A stretch of DNA of 51,202 bases from assembly GCA_015056085.1 (NCBI GenBank), contig SVHA01000012.1, positions 1-51,202 of the forward strand, given 5' to 3'. How positions within the stretch are numbered: position 1 is the first letter of the stretch; each line of letters starts with the position of its first letter. This DNA is from Clostridiales bacterium (GTDB lineage Bacteria; Bacillota; Clostridia; Christensenellales; Aristaeellaceae). The notes below the pieces were generated by a model. That model saw nothing but the letters and a program-made list of their open reading frames with translations. It made no database searches and had not been told where the DNA came from. This document shows positions 12,791-22,135 of the stretch, in pieces. Made by a program: the position numbers and the translations under genes.

Positions 12791-14761
12791 ATGTCTCAGA
12801 CTTATGGCGCCGGAAATATTCAAGTGCTGGAGGGCCTGGAGGCCGTCCGGATGCGCCCTGGTATGTATATCGGCACCACCTCCTCCCGCGGCCTGCATCA
12901 CCTGCTGTGGGAAATCGTGGACAACGCCATCGACGAGGCCAGCAACGGCTACGCTGATGAAGTCCGCGTCACCCTCCACACGGATGGTTCCGCCAGCGTG
13001 TGCGACAACGGCCGTGGCGTGCCCGTGGATGAACACCCCACCCTGCACATCTCAGGCGTGGAAGTCATCTACACCCGCCTGCACGCCGGCGGCAAGTTCA
13101 ATAACGAGAATTACAGCTATTCCGGCGGCCTGCACGGCGTGGGCGCCTCTGTGGTCAACGCCCTGTCGAAGTGGCTGACCGTGGACGCCTATGTGAACTT
13201 TGCCCATTATCAGATGCGCTTTTCCTCCTATGTGGACGCTGCGGGCAAGGTGCACGCCGGCGAGCCGGAAGGCCCCCTGGAAAAGATCAGCAACACCCGC
13301 AAAAAGGGCACCATGGTGCGCTTCCTGCCCGATGACACCATCTTCGACGACGTGAAGTTCAACGGCGAGACCGTCTCCCGCCGCCTGCAGGAACTGGCCT
13401 ACCTCAACCGTGGCCTGCGCATCGTCTTCACCGACGAGCGGGTGAAGGACCCCGACAGCCGGGAAAAGGTGTTCTGCTATGAGGGCGGCGTGGTGGACTA
13501 TGTGCGCTACCTCAATCAGGGCAAGACCACCCTGCATGACGATGTGATCTATCTGGAAGGCAAGCGGGACGACGTGATCTGCCGCTGCGCCATTCAGTAT
13601 ACCGACGGCTACACCGAGAGCCTGTTCTCCTACGTCAACAACATCCCCACCGGCGAGGGCGGCAGCCACGAAACAGGCTTCAAGGCCGCTTTCACCAAGG
13701 CGTTCAACGATTACGCCCGCAAGGTGGGCGCCCTGAAGGAAAAGGACAACAACCTCTCCGGCGAGGACTTCCGGGAAGGCCTGACCTGCGTGCTCATCGC
13801 CATGGTCAAAAACCCGCAGTTTGAAGGCCAGACCAAAGGCCGCCTGGGCAACAGCGAAGTGCGCCCGGCAGCGGAAGCCATCATCGCCCAGCAGTTGGCG
13901 GACTGGCTGGACAACCTGAAAAATCAGGATGTGGCTATGCAGATCGTCACCAAGGCGGTGCGTGCCGCCCAGGTGCGTGAAGCCGCCCGCAAGACCCGTG
14001 ACAACGCCCGCAAGGCCAATCAGCTGGAAGCCGCTCCTCTGGTGGGCAAACTGTCCTCCTCCACCGGCCGCAAGCCCGAGGACAACGAGCTGTTCATCGT
14101 GGAGGGCGACTCTGCAGGCGGCAGCGCCAAGCAGGGCCGTGACCGCCGCTTCCAGGCCATTCTCCCCCTGCGGGGCAAGCCCCTCAACGTGGAAAAGAAG
14201 CGCCTGGATCAGGTGCTGTCCAACGAGGAATTCCGCAGCCTCATCACGGCTCTGGGAACTTCCATTGACGAAAGTTTCTCCCTCAAGAGCCTCAAGTACC
14301 ACAAGGTCATCATCCTCTCCGACGCCGACCAGGACGGCGCCCACATCCGTGCCATCCTGCTGACCTTCTTCTACCGGTATATGCGGGAACTGATTTCCGC
14401 AGGGCACGTCTACATCGGCATGCCGCCCCTGTACAAGGTGCAGAAGGGCTCTAAAATCTGGTATTGCTACGATGACAAGGAACTGGCCCATGTGACCAAA
14501 GAAGCCGGCAAGGGCTACACCCTGCAGCGCTACAAAGGTCTGGGCGAGATGAATCCTGAGCAGTTGTGGGCCACCACCATGGACCCCGCCCAGCGCAAAC
14601 TCATGCAGGTCACCATCGAAGACGCCGCCCAGGCGGAGCGCCTGATCACCATTCTGATGGGGGACAAGGTGGAGCCCCGCCGGGATTACATCGTCGAACA
14701 CGCAGAATTCAACCGGGAGGACAACTTTGAACTGCCTCCCCAGCAGGAAGGAGGGAACTAA
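12791..14761 (+). CDS. parE: Type IIA topoisomerase ATPase subunit (ParE/GyrB)
   Basis: The ATPase and TOPRIM subunit of a type IIA topoisomerase, 656 residues. It starts MSQTYGAGNIQVLEGLEAVR with a GAGGAG site. The GHKL ATPase has EIVDNAIDEA, GRGVPVDEHP and GGLHGVGASVVNAL. QTKGRLGNSEVR carries the ATP-contacting Lys. TOPRIM has EGDSAGGSAKQGRDR, PLRGK and DADQDGAHIR (Gln where Val is usual in DADVDG). The partner gene follows after 3 bp. Whether the pair is gyrase or topoisomerase IV cannot be settled from this subunit; the partner's degenerate GyrA box favours the latter. Confidence 0.85.
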   Translation: MSQTYGAGNIQVLEGLEAVRMRPGMYIGTTSSRGLHHLLWEIVDNAIDEASNGYADEVRVTLHTDGSASVCDNGRGVPVDEHPTLHISGVEVIYTRLHAGGKFNNENYSYSGGLHGVGASVVNALSKWLTVDAYVNFAHYQMRFSSYVDAAGKVHAGEPEGPLEKISNTRKKGTMVRFLPDDTIFDDVKFNGETVSRRLQELAYLNRGLRIVFTDERVKDPDSREKVFCYEGGVVDYVRYLNQGKTTLHDDVIYLEGKRDDVICRCAIQYTDGYTESLFSYVNNIPTGEGGSHETGFKAAFTKAFNDYARKVGALKEKDNNLSGEDFREGLTCVLIAMVKNPQFEGQTKGRLGNSEVRPAAEAIIAQQLADWLDNLKNQDVAMQIVTKAVRAAQVREAARKTRDNARKANQLEAAPLVGKLSSSTGRKPEDNELFIVEGDSAGGSAKQGRDRRFQAILPLRGKPLNVEKKRLDQVLSNEEFRSLITALGTSIDESFSLKSLKYHKVIILSDADQDGAHIRAILLTFFYRYMRELISAGHVYIGMPPLYKVQKGSKIWYCYDDKELAHVTKEAGKGYTLQRYKGLGEMNPEQLWATTMDPAQRKLMQVTIEDAAQAERLITILMGDKVEPRRDYIVEHAEFNREDNFELPPQQEGGN

Positions 14762-14764
14762 CCC

Positions 14765-17251
14765 ATGGCGAAGAAGCGTGATTCCCTCAAACCCATCGTC
14801 AAGGACGATCCCTCCCGCATCATCCAGACCACCGTGGAAGACGTGATGCATCAGTCCATGATGCCCTACGCCGAGCACGTCATTCTGGAGCGTGCCCTCC
14901 CCCGGGTGGAGGACGGCCTCAAGCCCGTGCAGCGGCGCATCCTCTACACCATGATGGAACTGGGCACCACCCCTGAAAAGCCCCACCGCAAGTGCGCCCG
15001 CATTGTCGGCGACTGCCTGGGTAAGTATCACCCCCACGGCGATTCCTCCGTGTACGGCGCTCTGGTGCACATGGCCCAGGACTTCGCTATGCGGGGCCCC
15101 ATGGTAGACGGCCACGGCAACTTCGGCTCCATTGACGGCGACAGCGCCGCTGCCATGCGTTACACCGAGGCCCGTATGACCCCCCTGGCCATGCTCATGC
15201 TCCGGGACATCGAGAAGGACACCGTGCCTTTCCGCCTGAACTTTGACGACTCCCTCAAAGAACCGGATATGCTGCCCGCCCGCTTCCCCAATCTGCTGGT
15301 CAACGGCGCCGGCGGCATCGCAGTGGGTCTGGCCACCAACATTCCGCCCCACAACCTGGGCGAGTCCATCAGGGCCACCATTGCCCAGATTGAAAACCCC
15401 GACATCACGCTGGATGAACTGATGGAGATCCTCCCCGGCCCGGACTTCCCCACCGGCGGCGTGCTGGTGAAGAACGAGGAAATCCGCAAGGGCTATGAAA
15501 CCGGCCGGTCAAAGCTCTCCGTGCGGGCCAAGGTGCATTTTGAGGATGGCTCTGCCGGGCGCAAACTGATTTGCATCACCGAAGTGCCCTATCAGGTCAA
15601 CAAGGCCGCCATGCTGGAGAAAATCCTCAAACTCTCTGAGGAAAAGAAGGCGGCCCTGGGCTGCATCTATGACATCCGTGACGAGAGCGACCGGGAAGGT
15701 ATGCGCGCCGTCATCGAACTAAAGAAGGACGCAGACGCCGACAAGGTGCTCAACTACCTGTACAAGTATTCCGACCTGCAGGTGACCTTCGGCGTGAACA
15801 TGGTGGCCATCGCTCAGGGCAAGCCCGTGCAGATGGGCCTCAAGGCCATGATCGGCTACTTCATCGCCCATCAGAAGGAAGTCGTCACAAGGCGCACCCA
15901 GTATGAACTCAAACAGGCCAAGGCCCGTGCCCACATCCTGCAGGGCCTGATGATCGCCGTGGACAATCTGGATGAAGTCATTGCCCTCATCCGTGCCTCC
16001 AAGACGCCCAAGGAAGCCCGCTCCGCCCTCATGGAGCGCTTCTCCCTGACGGAAGTGCAGGCCCAGGCCATTCTGGATATGCGCCTGCAGCGCCTGACCA
16101 ACCTGGAAATCCTCGCCCTGCGCAAGGAATACGAGGAAATCCTCAAACTGATCGCCAAGCTGGAAGGCATTCTGGGCAGCGAGAAGAAGCTGCTGGGCGT
16201 CATCCGCAAGGAGCTGCAGGAGATCGCCGATGAATACGCCGGCGACGCCCGCCGCACCCAGCTGGAATCCCCCTCCGACGCTCCGGCTGCCATTCTGGAC
16301 GATGCGCCTGTGCCGGAAGAAGCCGTGGTCATCTACACCCGTGGCGGCTACCTCAAGCGGATGTATCCCCCGCTGTACCGCAAGAATCCTGCCCCCTCCC
16401 CTCAGGAGAATCTGGAGGATTCCCCCCTGTGGCTGTTCAATACCATGACCGACGAGACGCTGATGATCTTCACCAACCACGGCAACTGCTATCTGCTGCC
16501 TGTGGGCTCTCTGGCGGAGATGAAGCCCAAGGACAGGGGACAATTGCTCTCCGGCGTGCTGGCGGGTCTGGAAGACCAGGAAGCGCCGCTGATGATGACC
16601 TGCGTCAAGATGGCAGACATCGCTTCCCGCCCCGATTTCCTCTTTGTCACCAAGCAGGGTATGCTCAAGCGCAGCAATGCCGCTGAATACGGCATCCGCA
16701 GCAAGAAGTTCGCCGCCGTGAATGTGAAAAAGGGCGATGAACTCCTCACTGTGCTGCCCCTGCCCACCGAGGACGACCTGCTGCTCATCAGCCGTGACGG
16801 TATGTGCATCCGCTTCGCCCAGGACACCGTGCCTGTGCAGGGCCGCATCTCCGCCGGCGTGAAGGGTATGCAGCTGGATTCTGGCGACGCTCTGGTCTGG
16901 GCCGGTCAGATTCACAAGAAGAACGAGATGATCCTCTTCACCGACCGGGGCTATGGCAAGCGGATGCCCGCCATGGAGTTTGAAAAGCAAAACCGCAACG
17001 GCAAGGGCGTCAAGGCCATCACCTTCACCAAAACGGGCACCAACGGCCGCATCATTGCCGGTGTGACCCTGTGCACCAAGGAGCCCTGCGAATTGCTCAT
17101 CACCCAGGCCATCAGCCAGCCCACCCGCATCGCCAAGGAAGAACTGATGCTCAAGGGCAAATCGGACAAGGGCACGCCCTGCGTCATGGCCATTCTGGAT
17201 GACACGGTGACGGGAGTGTATCTCCTGCCCGCAGCCCCTCAGGAAGCATAA
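14765..17251 (+). CDS. parC: Type IIA topoisomerase cleavage subunit (ParC/GyrA)
   Basis: The DNA-cleaving partner, 828 residues. The catalytic Tyr is Tyr133 in [11 protein letters not shown]. The quinolone pocket reads [19 protein letters not shown], with Ser at the usual resistance position. A coiled-coil arm spans roughly 370-490. The C-terminal domain is a GyrA-type pinwheel with repeats such as [28 protein letters not shown] and [10 protein letters not shown]. The GyrA box needed for supercoiling, usually QRRGGKG, is QNRNGKG at 742-748. This weakens a gyrase assignment and suggests a topoisomerase IV role. Confidence 0.85.
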   Translation: MAKKRDSLKPIVKDDPSRIIQTTVEDVMHQSMMPYAEHVILERALPRVEDGLKPVQRRILYTMMELGTTPEKPHRKCARIVGDCLGKYHPHGDSSVYGALVHMAQDFAMRGPMVDGHGNFGSIDGDSAAAMRYTEARMTPLAMLMLRDIEKDTVPFRLNFDDSLKEPDMLPARFPNLLVNGAGGIAVGLATNIPPHNLGESIRATIAQIENPDITLDELMEILPGPDFPTGGVLVKNEEIRKGYETGRSKLSVRAKVHFEDGSAGRKLICITEVPYQVNKAAMLEKILKLSEEKKAALGCIYDIRDESDREGMRAVIELKKDADADKVLNYLYKYSDLQVTFGVNMVAIAQGKPVQMGLKAMIGYFIAHQKEVVTRRTQYELKQAKARAHILQGLMIAVDNLDEVIALIRASKTPKEARSALMERFSLTEVQAQAILDMRLQRLTNLEILALRKEYEEILKLIAKLEGILGSEKKLLGVIRKELQEIADEYAGDARRTQLESPSDAPAAILDDAPVPEEAVVIYTRGGYLKRMYPPLYRKNPAPSPQENLEDSPLWLFNTMTDETLMIFTNHGNCYLLPVGSLAEMKPKDRGQLLSGVLAGLEDQEAPLMMTCVKMADIASRPDFLFVTKQGMLKRSNAAEYGIRSKKFAAVNVKKGDELLTVLPLPTEDDLLLISRDGMCIRFAQDTVPVQGRISAGVKGMQLDSGDALVWAGQIHKKNEMILFTDRGYGKRMPAMEFEKQNRNGKGVKAITFTKTGTNGRIIAGVTLCTKEPCELLITQAISQPTRIAKEELMLKGKSDKGTPCVMAILDDTVTGVYLLPAAPQEA

Positions 17252-17261
17252 GCCTTCCCTT

Positions 17262-17290
17262 GTCAGAGGATGCAAAACATGGTAAGATAA
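17262..17290 (+). promoter_or_regulatory. Promoter of ybaB-recR
   Basis: TTGTCA (17262-17267), 17 nt, TAAGAT (17285-17290), about 85 bp upstream of the ybaB start. Confidence 0.7.
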
Positions 17291-17378
17291 GGTGATCTCC
17301 CCCGGCAGCGTCAATGTTTCCGGTGGGGCCCCTGATTTTCACACGACTTTAGATTGATTTTGAAGGAGGAATTTTCCC

Positions 17379-17717
17379 ATGGCACGACAGAATTTCGGCG
17401 GTTTCGGCGGCGGCGCCAATATGCAGCAGCTCATGCGTCAGGCCCAGAAGATGCAGCAGGCCATGACCGAGGCCCAGGAAAAGCTGGATGCGGCTGAATA
17501 CGAGGCCACCAGCGGCGGCGGCGTGGTGAGCGTGAAGGTTTCCGGCAAGCGGGAACTGCTCTCCATCACCATTGACCCCCAGGTGGTGGATCCCGACGAC
17601 GTGGAAATGCTGCAGGACCTGGTGCTGGCCGCAGTGAACGAAGCCCTGCGCAAGGGTGAAGAAGCCCGTGAGGCCACCATGTCCCGCATGGCTCCCGGCA
17701 TGGGCGGTATGTTCTGA
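17379..17717 (+). CDS. ybaB: YbaB/EbfC-family nucleoid-associated protein
   Basis: A 112-residue YbaB/EbfC protein, a small dimeric DNA-binding protein that coats the nucleoid. It has a Gly-rich N-terminus (FGGFGGGANMQQLMRQAQKM), the conserved middle SGGGVVSVKVSGKRE and ITIDPQVVDPDDVEMLQDLV, and a Met/Gly-rich tail. The ribosome binding site is AAGGAGGA. Its stop codon overlaps the recR start by one base (TGATG), the usual ybaB-recR pairing. The dnaX gene that commonly precedes this pair is absent. Confidence 0.94.
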   Translation: MARQNFGGFGGGANMQQLMRQAQKMQQAMTEAQEKLDAAEYEATSGGGVVSVKVSGKRELLSITIDPQVVDPDDVEMLQDLVLAAVNEALRKGEEAREATMSRMAPGMGGMF

Positions 17718-18316
17718 TGAGCCAGCAGATCGAGCCCATTCAACGCATGGTGTCTGCCCTGGCCCGCCTGCCCGGCATCGGCCAGAAGACCGCCCAGCGC
17801 CTGGCGTATCATATCGTCAGCCTGCCGCTGGAGGATGTCCATGACATCGCCAACTCCATCTGGCAGGGGCGCAAGGCCATCCGCTACTGTGAAACCTGCG
17901 GCAACTATGCTTCCCAAGAGCACTGCGCCGTGTGCGCCAATCCCACCCGCCACAACGGGCAAATCTGCGTCGTGCGTGACCCCCGGGATGTGGCCGCCAT
18001 GGAGCGGATGCACGACTATCACGGGCTGTATCATGTGCTGCACGGCACCCTGTCCCCCATGGACGGCGTGGGCCCCGATGACATTCACATCCGGGAACTG
18101 CTCGCCCGCCTGGGCCAGGAAAACGTGACGGAGGTCATCCTCGCCACCAACCCGGACATCGAAGGCGAAGCCACCGCCACCTACATCGCCCGGCTGCTCA
18201 AGCCCATGGGCGTGCGCTGCACCCGCATTGCCCACGGCGTGCCGGTGGGCAGCGACCTTGAATACGCCGATGAAGTCACCCTCTCCAAGGCCCTGGAAGG
18301 CCGCCGGGAGATGTGA
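17717..18316 (+). CDS. recR: Recombination mediator RecR
   Basis: RecR, 199 residues, works with RecF/RecO to load RecA at gaps. It shows the helix-hairpin-helix ARLPGIGQKTAQRLAYHI, the four-Cys zinc finger (CETCGNYA...CAVCANP) and a TOPRIM domain (ICVVRDPRDVAAMER ... NPDIEGEATATYI). It ends ARGVPVGSDLEYADEVTL-like, here HGVPVGSDLEYADEV. It is translationally coupled to ybaB. Confidence 0.97.
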   Translation: MSQQIEPIQRMVSALARLPGIGQKTAQRLAYHIVSLPLEDVHDIANSIWQGRKAIRYCETCGNYASQEHCAVCANPTRHNGQICVVRDPRDVAAMERMHDYHGLYHVLHGTLSPMDGVGPDDIHIRELLARLGQENVTEVILATNPDIEGEATATYIARLLKPMGVRCTRIAHGVPVGSDLEYADEVTLSKALEGRREM

Positions 18317-18347
18317 CTTCAGTGATTGATCCCCGCCGGAGGTACGC

Positions 18348-19643
18348 ATGCAAGACCCCATTCTTCTTTCCCTGCTCGGCCTGACGGCGCTGCTCATGCT
18401 GATTTGCCTGATTCTCCTCATCGTGCTGATGAATCGCCAGAAGCGCACTTCTTCCAGCGAGGAAGCCATGCGCGGCGCATTGAATCAGGCCTCTCAGGAC
18501 ATCAGCAGCACCCTGAACCAAATCGGCCAGAGCCAGACTAACGTCCTGGAAAGTATGCAGCGGCAGATTCTCCTGTCCACGAGGAATCAGGAGGAGCGCA
18601 TCGGCGGCTTGACCAATGCCCAGTCTGCCGCCCTGACCCAGCTGGACACCCGTATGGAACAGCTGCGGCAAAGCACCCAGCAGTCCCTGCAGACCATCCG
18701 GGAGGACAACGACCGTCAGCTGACCCAGATGCGCCGCACCGTGGACGAAAAACTCACCGAGAACATCGAAAAGCGGCTCAACGAGTCCTTTGCCCAGGTG
18801 TCCCAGCGGCTGGAACAGGTCTATAAGGGACTGGGCGAAATGCAAACCCTCGCTGTGGGCGTGGGCGACCTGAAGCGGGTGCTGACCAACGTCAAGACCC
18901 GCGGCATCTGGGGTGAAATGCAGCTGGGCAGCCTGCTGTCCGCCGTGCTGACCCCCCAGCAGTACGAGGAAAATGTCGCCGTGGCGCCCCGAAGCACCGA
19001 GCGTGTGGAATTTGCCGTGCGCCTGCCCGGCAAGGATAACGATGTGGTGTATCTGCCCATTGACAGCAAGTTCCCCCAGGAGGATTATCTCCGCATCCAG
19101 GATGCCGCCCAGGCGGCGGATGTTCCTGCCCTGGAAGCCGCCCGCAAGGGTCTAACGGCCCGCCTGCGTCAGGAAGCCAAACGCATCCACGACAAGTACA
19201 TCCGTCCGCCCCACACCACCGATTTTGCGGTGATGTTCCTGCCGGTGGAGGGCCTGTACGCCGAGGCTGTGCAGATGCCTGATGTGGCCGAGGGCATTCA
19301 GCGGGACTACCGTGTGGTGGTTGCCGGGCCCAGCACCTTCTGTGCGCTGCTCAACGCCCTGCAGATGGGCTTCCGCTCCGTCGCCATCGAGAAGCGCACC
19401 AGCGAGGTGTGGAAGCTTCTGGGCGCCGTCAAGGCTGATTTTGGCCGCTTTGGTGATGCGCTGGAAAAGACCCAGCAACGCCTGCAGCAGGCCACGGAAT
19501 CCATTGATACGGCGTTTATCCGTTCCCGCTCCATTCAGCGCAAACTGGGCGAGGTGTCAGACGCCGGCATGGACGGCCTGCCGGAAGGTGGGGCTTTGCC
19601 CCACGCCCCAGTCGGGGACTCCGTCCCCGACACCCTTGGTTGA
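18348..19643 (+). CDS. rmuC: RmuC-family DNA recombination protein with repeat-derived C-terminus
   Basis: A 431-residue RmuC-family protein. The family is tied to limiting DNA rearrangement and has a nuclease-like fold. It has an N-terminal membrane helix (residues ~6-29), a long coiled coil (40-160), then the RmuC domain with VKTRGIWGEMQLGSLL, LPIDSKFPQEDY and DFAVMFLPVEGLYAEA. From about residue 414 the frame leaves family-like sequence and runs into a palindrome array that starts near 19587, so the last ~18 residues and the stop codon are supplied by the repeat. The ribosome binding site is GGAGG and the gene lies 31 bp after recR. Confidence 0.92.
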   Translation: MQDPILLSLLGLTALLMLICLILLIVLMNRQKRTSSSEEAMRGALNQASQDISSTLNQIGQSQTNVLESMQRQILLSTRNQEERIGGLTNAQSAALTQLDTRMEQLRQSTQQSLQTIREDNDRQLTQMRRTVDEKLTENIEKRLNESFAQVSQRLEQVYKGLGEMQTLAVGVGDLKRVLTNVKTRGIWGEMQLGSLLSAVLTPQQYEENVAVAPRSTERVEFAVRLPGKDNDVVYLPIDSKFPQEDYLRIQDAAQAADVPALEAARKGLTARLRQEAKRIHDKYIRPPHTTDFAVMFLPVEGLYAEAVQMPDVAEGIQRDYRVVVAGPSTFCALLNALQMGFRSVAIEKRTSEVWKLLGAVKADFGRFGDALEKTQQRLQQATESIDTAFIRSRSIQRKLGEVSDAGMDGLPEGGALPHAPVGDSVPDTLG

Positions 19644-19829
19644 GGGCTTCGCCCCCAACGCCCCCACCAGAGGGCTGCGCCCTCTGGACTCCTGCTTGCG
19701 GGGCTTCGCCCCACACCCCAGCAGGGGCGCCGCCCCTGCACCCCTTCCAAAGGGCTTTGCCCTTTGGAATCCCAGTTGGGGGCGCCGCCCCCAACACCCC
19801 CGCAAGGGTCTTCGACCCTTGACCCATTA

Positions 19830-19868
19830 CCCGGAAATCCTGACGGATTTCCGGGGGTGTTTTGTTTT
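19830..19868 (+). terminator. Terminator-like hairpin of R1, left half
   Basis: CCCGGAAATCC / GGATTTCCGGG stem with TGAC loop, followed by GGTGTTTTGTTTT. It probably ends rightward transcription from rmuC. Confidence 0.75.
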
Positions 19869-20250
19869 GGGGATGATTTCTTGAATGTTGTCTTTGATGC
19901 AAGATTAGGGTTTCGCCCTCACGGGCGACCAAAGGGCTTTCCGATCGTCCGCCTCCGCTTCGCTCCGGAAACTCGCCTTCGGCGACTGCCCACAGGGCAG
20001 TTCGTTTCCTTTGGAAACCTTCGGGCCCCCTCCGGCCATACAATTCGGAACATGAAAATGGAGGAACGGTTTTTGAGGCAAGCATACAAAGGCCCCCTTG
20101 TGTAAAGGGGGCTCCGCCGTAAGGCGGTGGGGGATTGTCCTACTGCGGTAAAGTCTACTTACAAGGATGCAGACCGAAGGGGTCCAGGGGGCGATCGGAA
20201 AGCCCCCTGGTTACCTCGGAAAAGACAAGACTGATATATAGGACTTCTCC

Positions 20251-20289
20251 AAAAAAAGAACACCCCGGAAATCCTTCAGGATTTCCGGG
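20251..20289 (-). terminator. Terminator-like hairpin of R1, right half
   Basis: CCCGGAAATCC / GGATTTCCGGG stem. On the minus strand it is followed by a TTCTTTTTTT tract, so it faces the left-half hairpin. Confidence 0.65.
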
Positions 20290-20427
20290 TGATGGGTCAA
20301 GGGCCAATGGCCCTTGCGGGGTCCAGGGGCAGCGCCCCCGACCGGGATCCAGGGGCAGCGCCCCTGGTGAGGTGCGGGGCAAAGCCCCACATCAGGGGAT
20401 TGGGGGGCGAAGCCCCCAAAATACCTC

Positions 20428-20456
20428 TTGACCATCCCCTCCGTTTGAAGTACAAT
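20428..20456 (+). promoter_or_regulatory. Promoter of galM at the edge of R1
   Basis: TTGACC (20428-20433), 17 nt, TACAAT (20451-20456). The CTTGACC containing the -35 is the same string that ends many palindrome units of the arrays. Confidence 0.78.
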
Positions 20457-20492
20457 AGAATCAGCAAAAAAGCACACAAGGAGGGACTTCCC

Positions 20493-21554
20493 ATGTCCAT
20501 TACCTCCCGCCCCTATGGCGTGACCAAGGCAGGTCACCAGGTTACCGAGTACACGCTGACCAACAAGCAGGGCGCTTCCATCAAGGCCATCACCTACGGC
20601 GCCATTCTGACCTCCATCATCGTGCCCGACAACAAGGGCAACATGGCGGACGTGGCCCTGGGCTTTGAAACCCTGGACCGCTATGAAGGCGATCATGCCT
20701 GCATGGGCGACACGGTGGGCCGCTTCGGCAACCGCATTGCCCTGGGCAAGTTCACCCTGGAAGGCAAGGAATATCAGCTGGCCACCAACAACGGCCGCAA
20801 CCATCTCCATGGCGGCATTGTGGGCTTCTCTGCTAAGATGTGGGAAGCCACGCCCGTGGAAGGCCGGGAGCAGGACAGCCTGAAGTTCCACCTCGTCAGC
20901 CCCGATGGCGACGAGAACTACCCCGGCACGCTGGATGTGACCGTCACCTACACCTGGGATGACCTGTGCAACCTGTCCATCCGCTACGAAGCCACCACCG
21001 ACAAGACCACCCACTGCAACCTGACCAATCACACCTACTTCAACCTCGCCGGCCACGACCATGGCACGGTGCGGGACCATGTGATTTACATCGACAGCGA
21101 CTGCCTCACCGCCGTGGACGCAGAGCTGATCCCCACGGGCTACTTTGCCCCCGTGGCGGGTACGCCCTTTGACCTGCGGGAAGGCCGCGTCATCGGCGAA
21201 GGTCTGGACCTGATCGGCACTTCCCTCACCATGCAGGACGCCGGCGGCTACGACCACAACTACGTGCTGCGCAAGGGCAGCGCCATGGGCCTGTGCGCCT
21301 GCCTGTATCACCCCGAGAGCGGCCGCTCCATGGAAGTGCTGACCGATCAGCCCGCCGTGCAGTTCTACTCTGCCTGCAAGACCGACGTCAAGGGCGGCAA
21401 AAACGGCGCTGATTACGGCCAGTATTCCGGCCTGTGCCTGGAAACCCAGCACTTCCCCGATGCGCCCAATCAGCCCCACTTCCCCACCACCGTGCTCAAG
21501 CCCGGTGAGCGCTACGACACCACCACCATCTACGCCTTCCGCGTGGAGGAATAA
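20493..21554 (+). CDS. galM: Aldose 1-epimerase (mutarotase)
   Basis: A 353-residue galactose mutarotase that interconverts alpha and beta anomers of aldoses in the cytoplasm. Family motifs are GDTVGRFGNRI, NNGRNHLHGG (catalytic-region His), NLTNHTYFNLAGH and GGYDHNYVLR. The catalytic Glu lies in SGLCLETQHFPDAPN. ATG 20493 follows GGAGGGA. It has its own promoter and a strong terminator, so it is monocistronic. No other Leloir genes are nearby. Confidence 0.95.
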   Translation: MSITSRPYGVTKAGHQVTEYTLTNKQGASIKAITYGAILTSIIVPDNKGNMADVALGFETLDRYEGDHACMGDTVGRFGNRIALGKFTLEGKEYQLATNNGRNHLHGGIVGFSAKMWEATPVEGREQDSLKFHLVSPDGDENYPGTLDVTVTYTWDDLCNLSIRYEATTDKTTHCNLTNHTYFNLAGHDHGTVRDHVIYIDSDCLTAVDAELIPTGYFAPVAGTPFDLREGRVIGEGLDLIGTSLTMQDAGGYDHNYVLRKGSAMGLCACLYHPESGRSMEVLTDQPAVQFYSACKTDVKGGKNGADYGQYSGLCLETQHFPDAPNQPHFPTTVLKPGERYDTTTIYAFRVEE

Positions 21555-21566
21555 TCAACAAAACAA

Positions 21567-21609
21567 GGCTCCGTACCTGCCCCCAAAGGAAGCAGGCACG
21601 GAGCCTTTT
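21567..21609. terminator. Bidirectional terminator between galM and nrdR
   Basis: GGCTCCGTACCTGC / GCAGGCACGGAGCC stem with TTTT on the right and AAAACAA on the left. It serves convergent galM and nrdR. Confidence 0.85.
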
Positions 21610-21637
21610 GATGTTGCTGATTTTGGCTGATTCAGCC

Positions 21638-22102
21638 TCATTCGCCCTTGCTCTCATTGACCAGCTTCTGCAGCTCGTCCATGAAGGTGCCAAGGTCGGT
21701 AAACTTGCGATACACAGCAGCGAAACGGACGTAGGCCACATCGTTGACGGCCTTGAGTTCCGCCATCACCATGTCGCCGATGCGATGGCTGGCGATTTCC
21801 GCATCCATGGCGCTGTAAGCGTTCTGCTCGATACGGGTGCACATGGCGTCGATCTGCTGCATGGACACGGGCAGCTTTTCACAGGCGTGCAGGATGCCCG
21901 ACTTGATCTTCTGGGGATCAAAGGCTTCCCGGCGGCCGTCCCGCTTGACCACCATCAGGGGGGCCATTTCGATTTTCTCGTAGGTGGTGAAGCGGCGCCC
22001 GCAGTTGATGCACTCACGGCGGCGGCGGATGCTGCTGCCTTCTTCCGTGGGGCGGGAATCAATCACCTTGCTGTCGGTACAGTTGCAATACTGGCACTTC
22101 AT
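21638..22102 (-). CDS. nrdR: Transcriptional repressor NrdR
   Basis: A 154-residue repressor of ribonucleotide reductase genes. It has an N-terminal zinc ribbon (MKCQYCNCTDSKVIDSR ... CINCGRRFTTYE) and an ATP-cone (VVKRDGRREAFDPQKIKSGI), the standard architecture and length. The ATG follows AGGAGGATAAGGATT. It is the last gene of a leftward operon, 33 bp after nadE. No NrdR boxes or nrd genes are visible here. Confidence 0.97.
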   Translation of the reverse strand: MKCQYCNCTDSKVIDSRPTEEGSSIRRRRECINCGRRFTTYEKIEMAPLMVVKRDGRREAFDPQKIKSGILHACEKLPVSMQQIDAMCTRIEQNAYSAMDAEIASHRIGDMVMAELKAVNDVAYVRFAAVYRKFTDLGTFMDELQKLVNESKGE

Positions 22103-22135
22103 AATCCTTATCCTCCTGAAAAGTATGTTATTTCA

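Larger units (their letters stand above)
19587..20427. repeat. Composite palindrome-array element R1 (two facing halves)
   Basis: About 840 bp filling the rmuC-galM gap. The left half is a tandem row of ~28-30 bp palindromic units, for example AGAGGGCTGCGCCCTCT and GGGGGCGCCGCCCCC. It is followed by a CCCGGAAATCC stem-loop with T tract and a module reading CCAAAGGGCTTTCCGATCG (19938 onward). The right half carries the same kinds of parts on the opposite strand: a GCAGACCGAAGGGGTCC / CGATCGGAAAGCCCCCTGG module (20168-20214), a CCCGGAAATCC stem-loop and a palindrome row ending near 20420. No real gene is visible inside; open frames here are by-products of the GC-rich repeats. Confidence 0.85.

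Noticed and set aside
13052-15352. Long antisense open frame over the topoisomerase genes
   Set aside because: Overlaps two well-supported genes entirely; composition typical of shadow frames.
19516-20085. Several overlapping open frames in array R1
   Set aside because: Low-complexity Gly/Pro/Arg translations of palindromes on both strands; not genes.
19587-20427. Palindrome arrays as a CRISPR locus
   Set aside because: Units differ in sequence and length, there are no uniform spacers and no cas genes.
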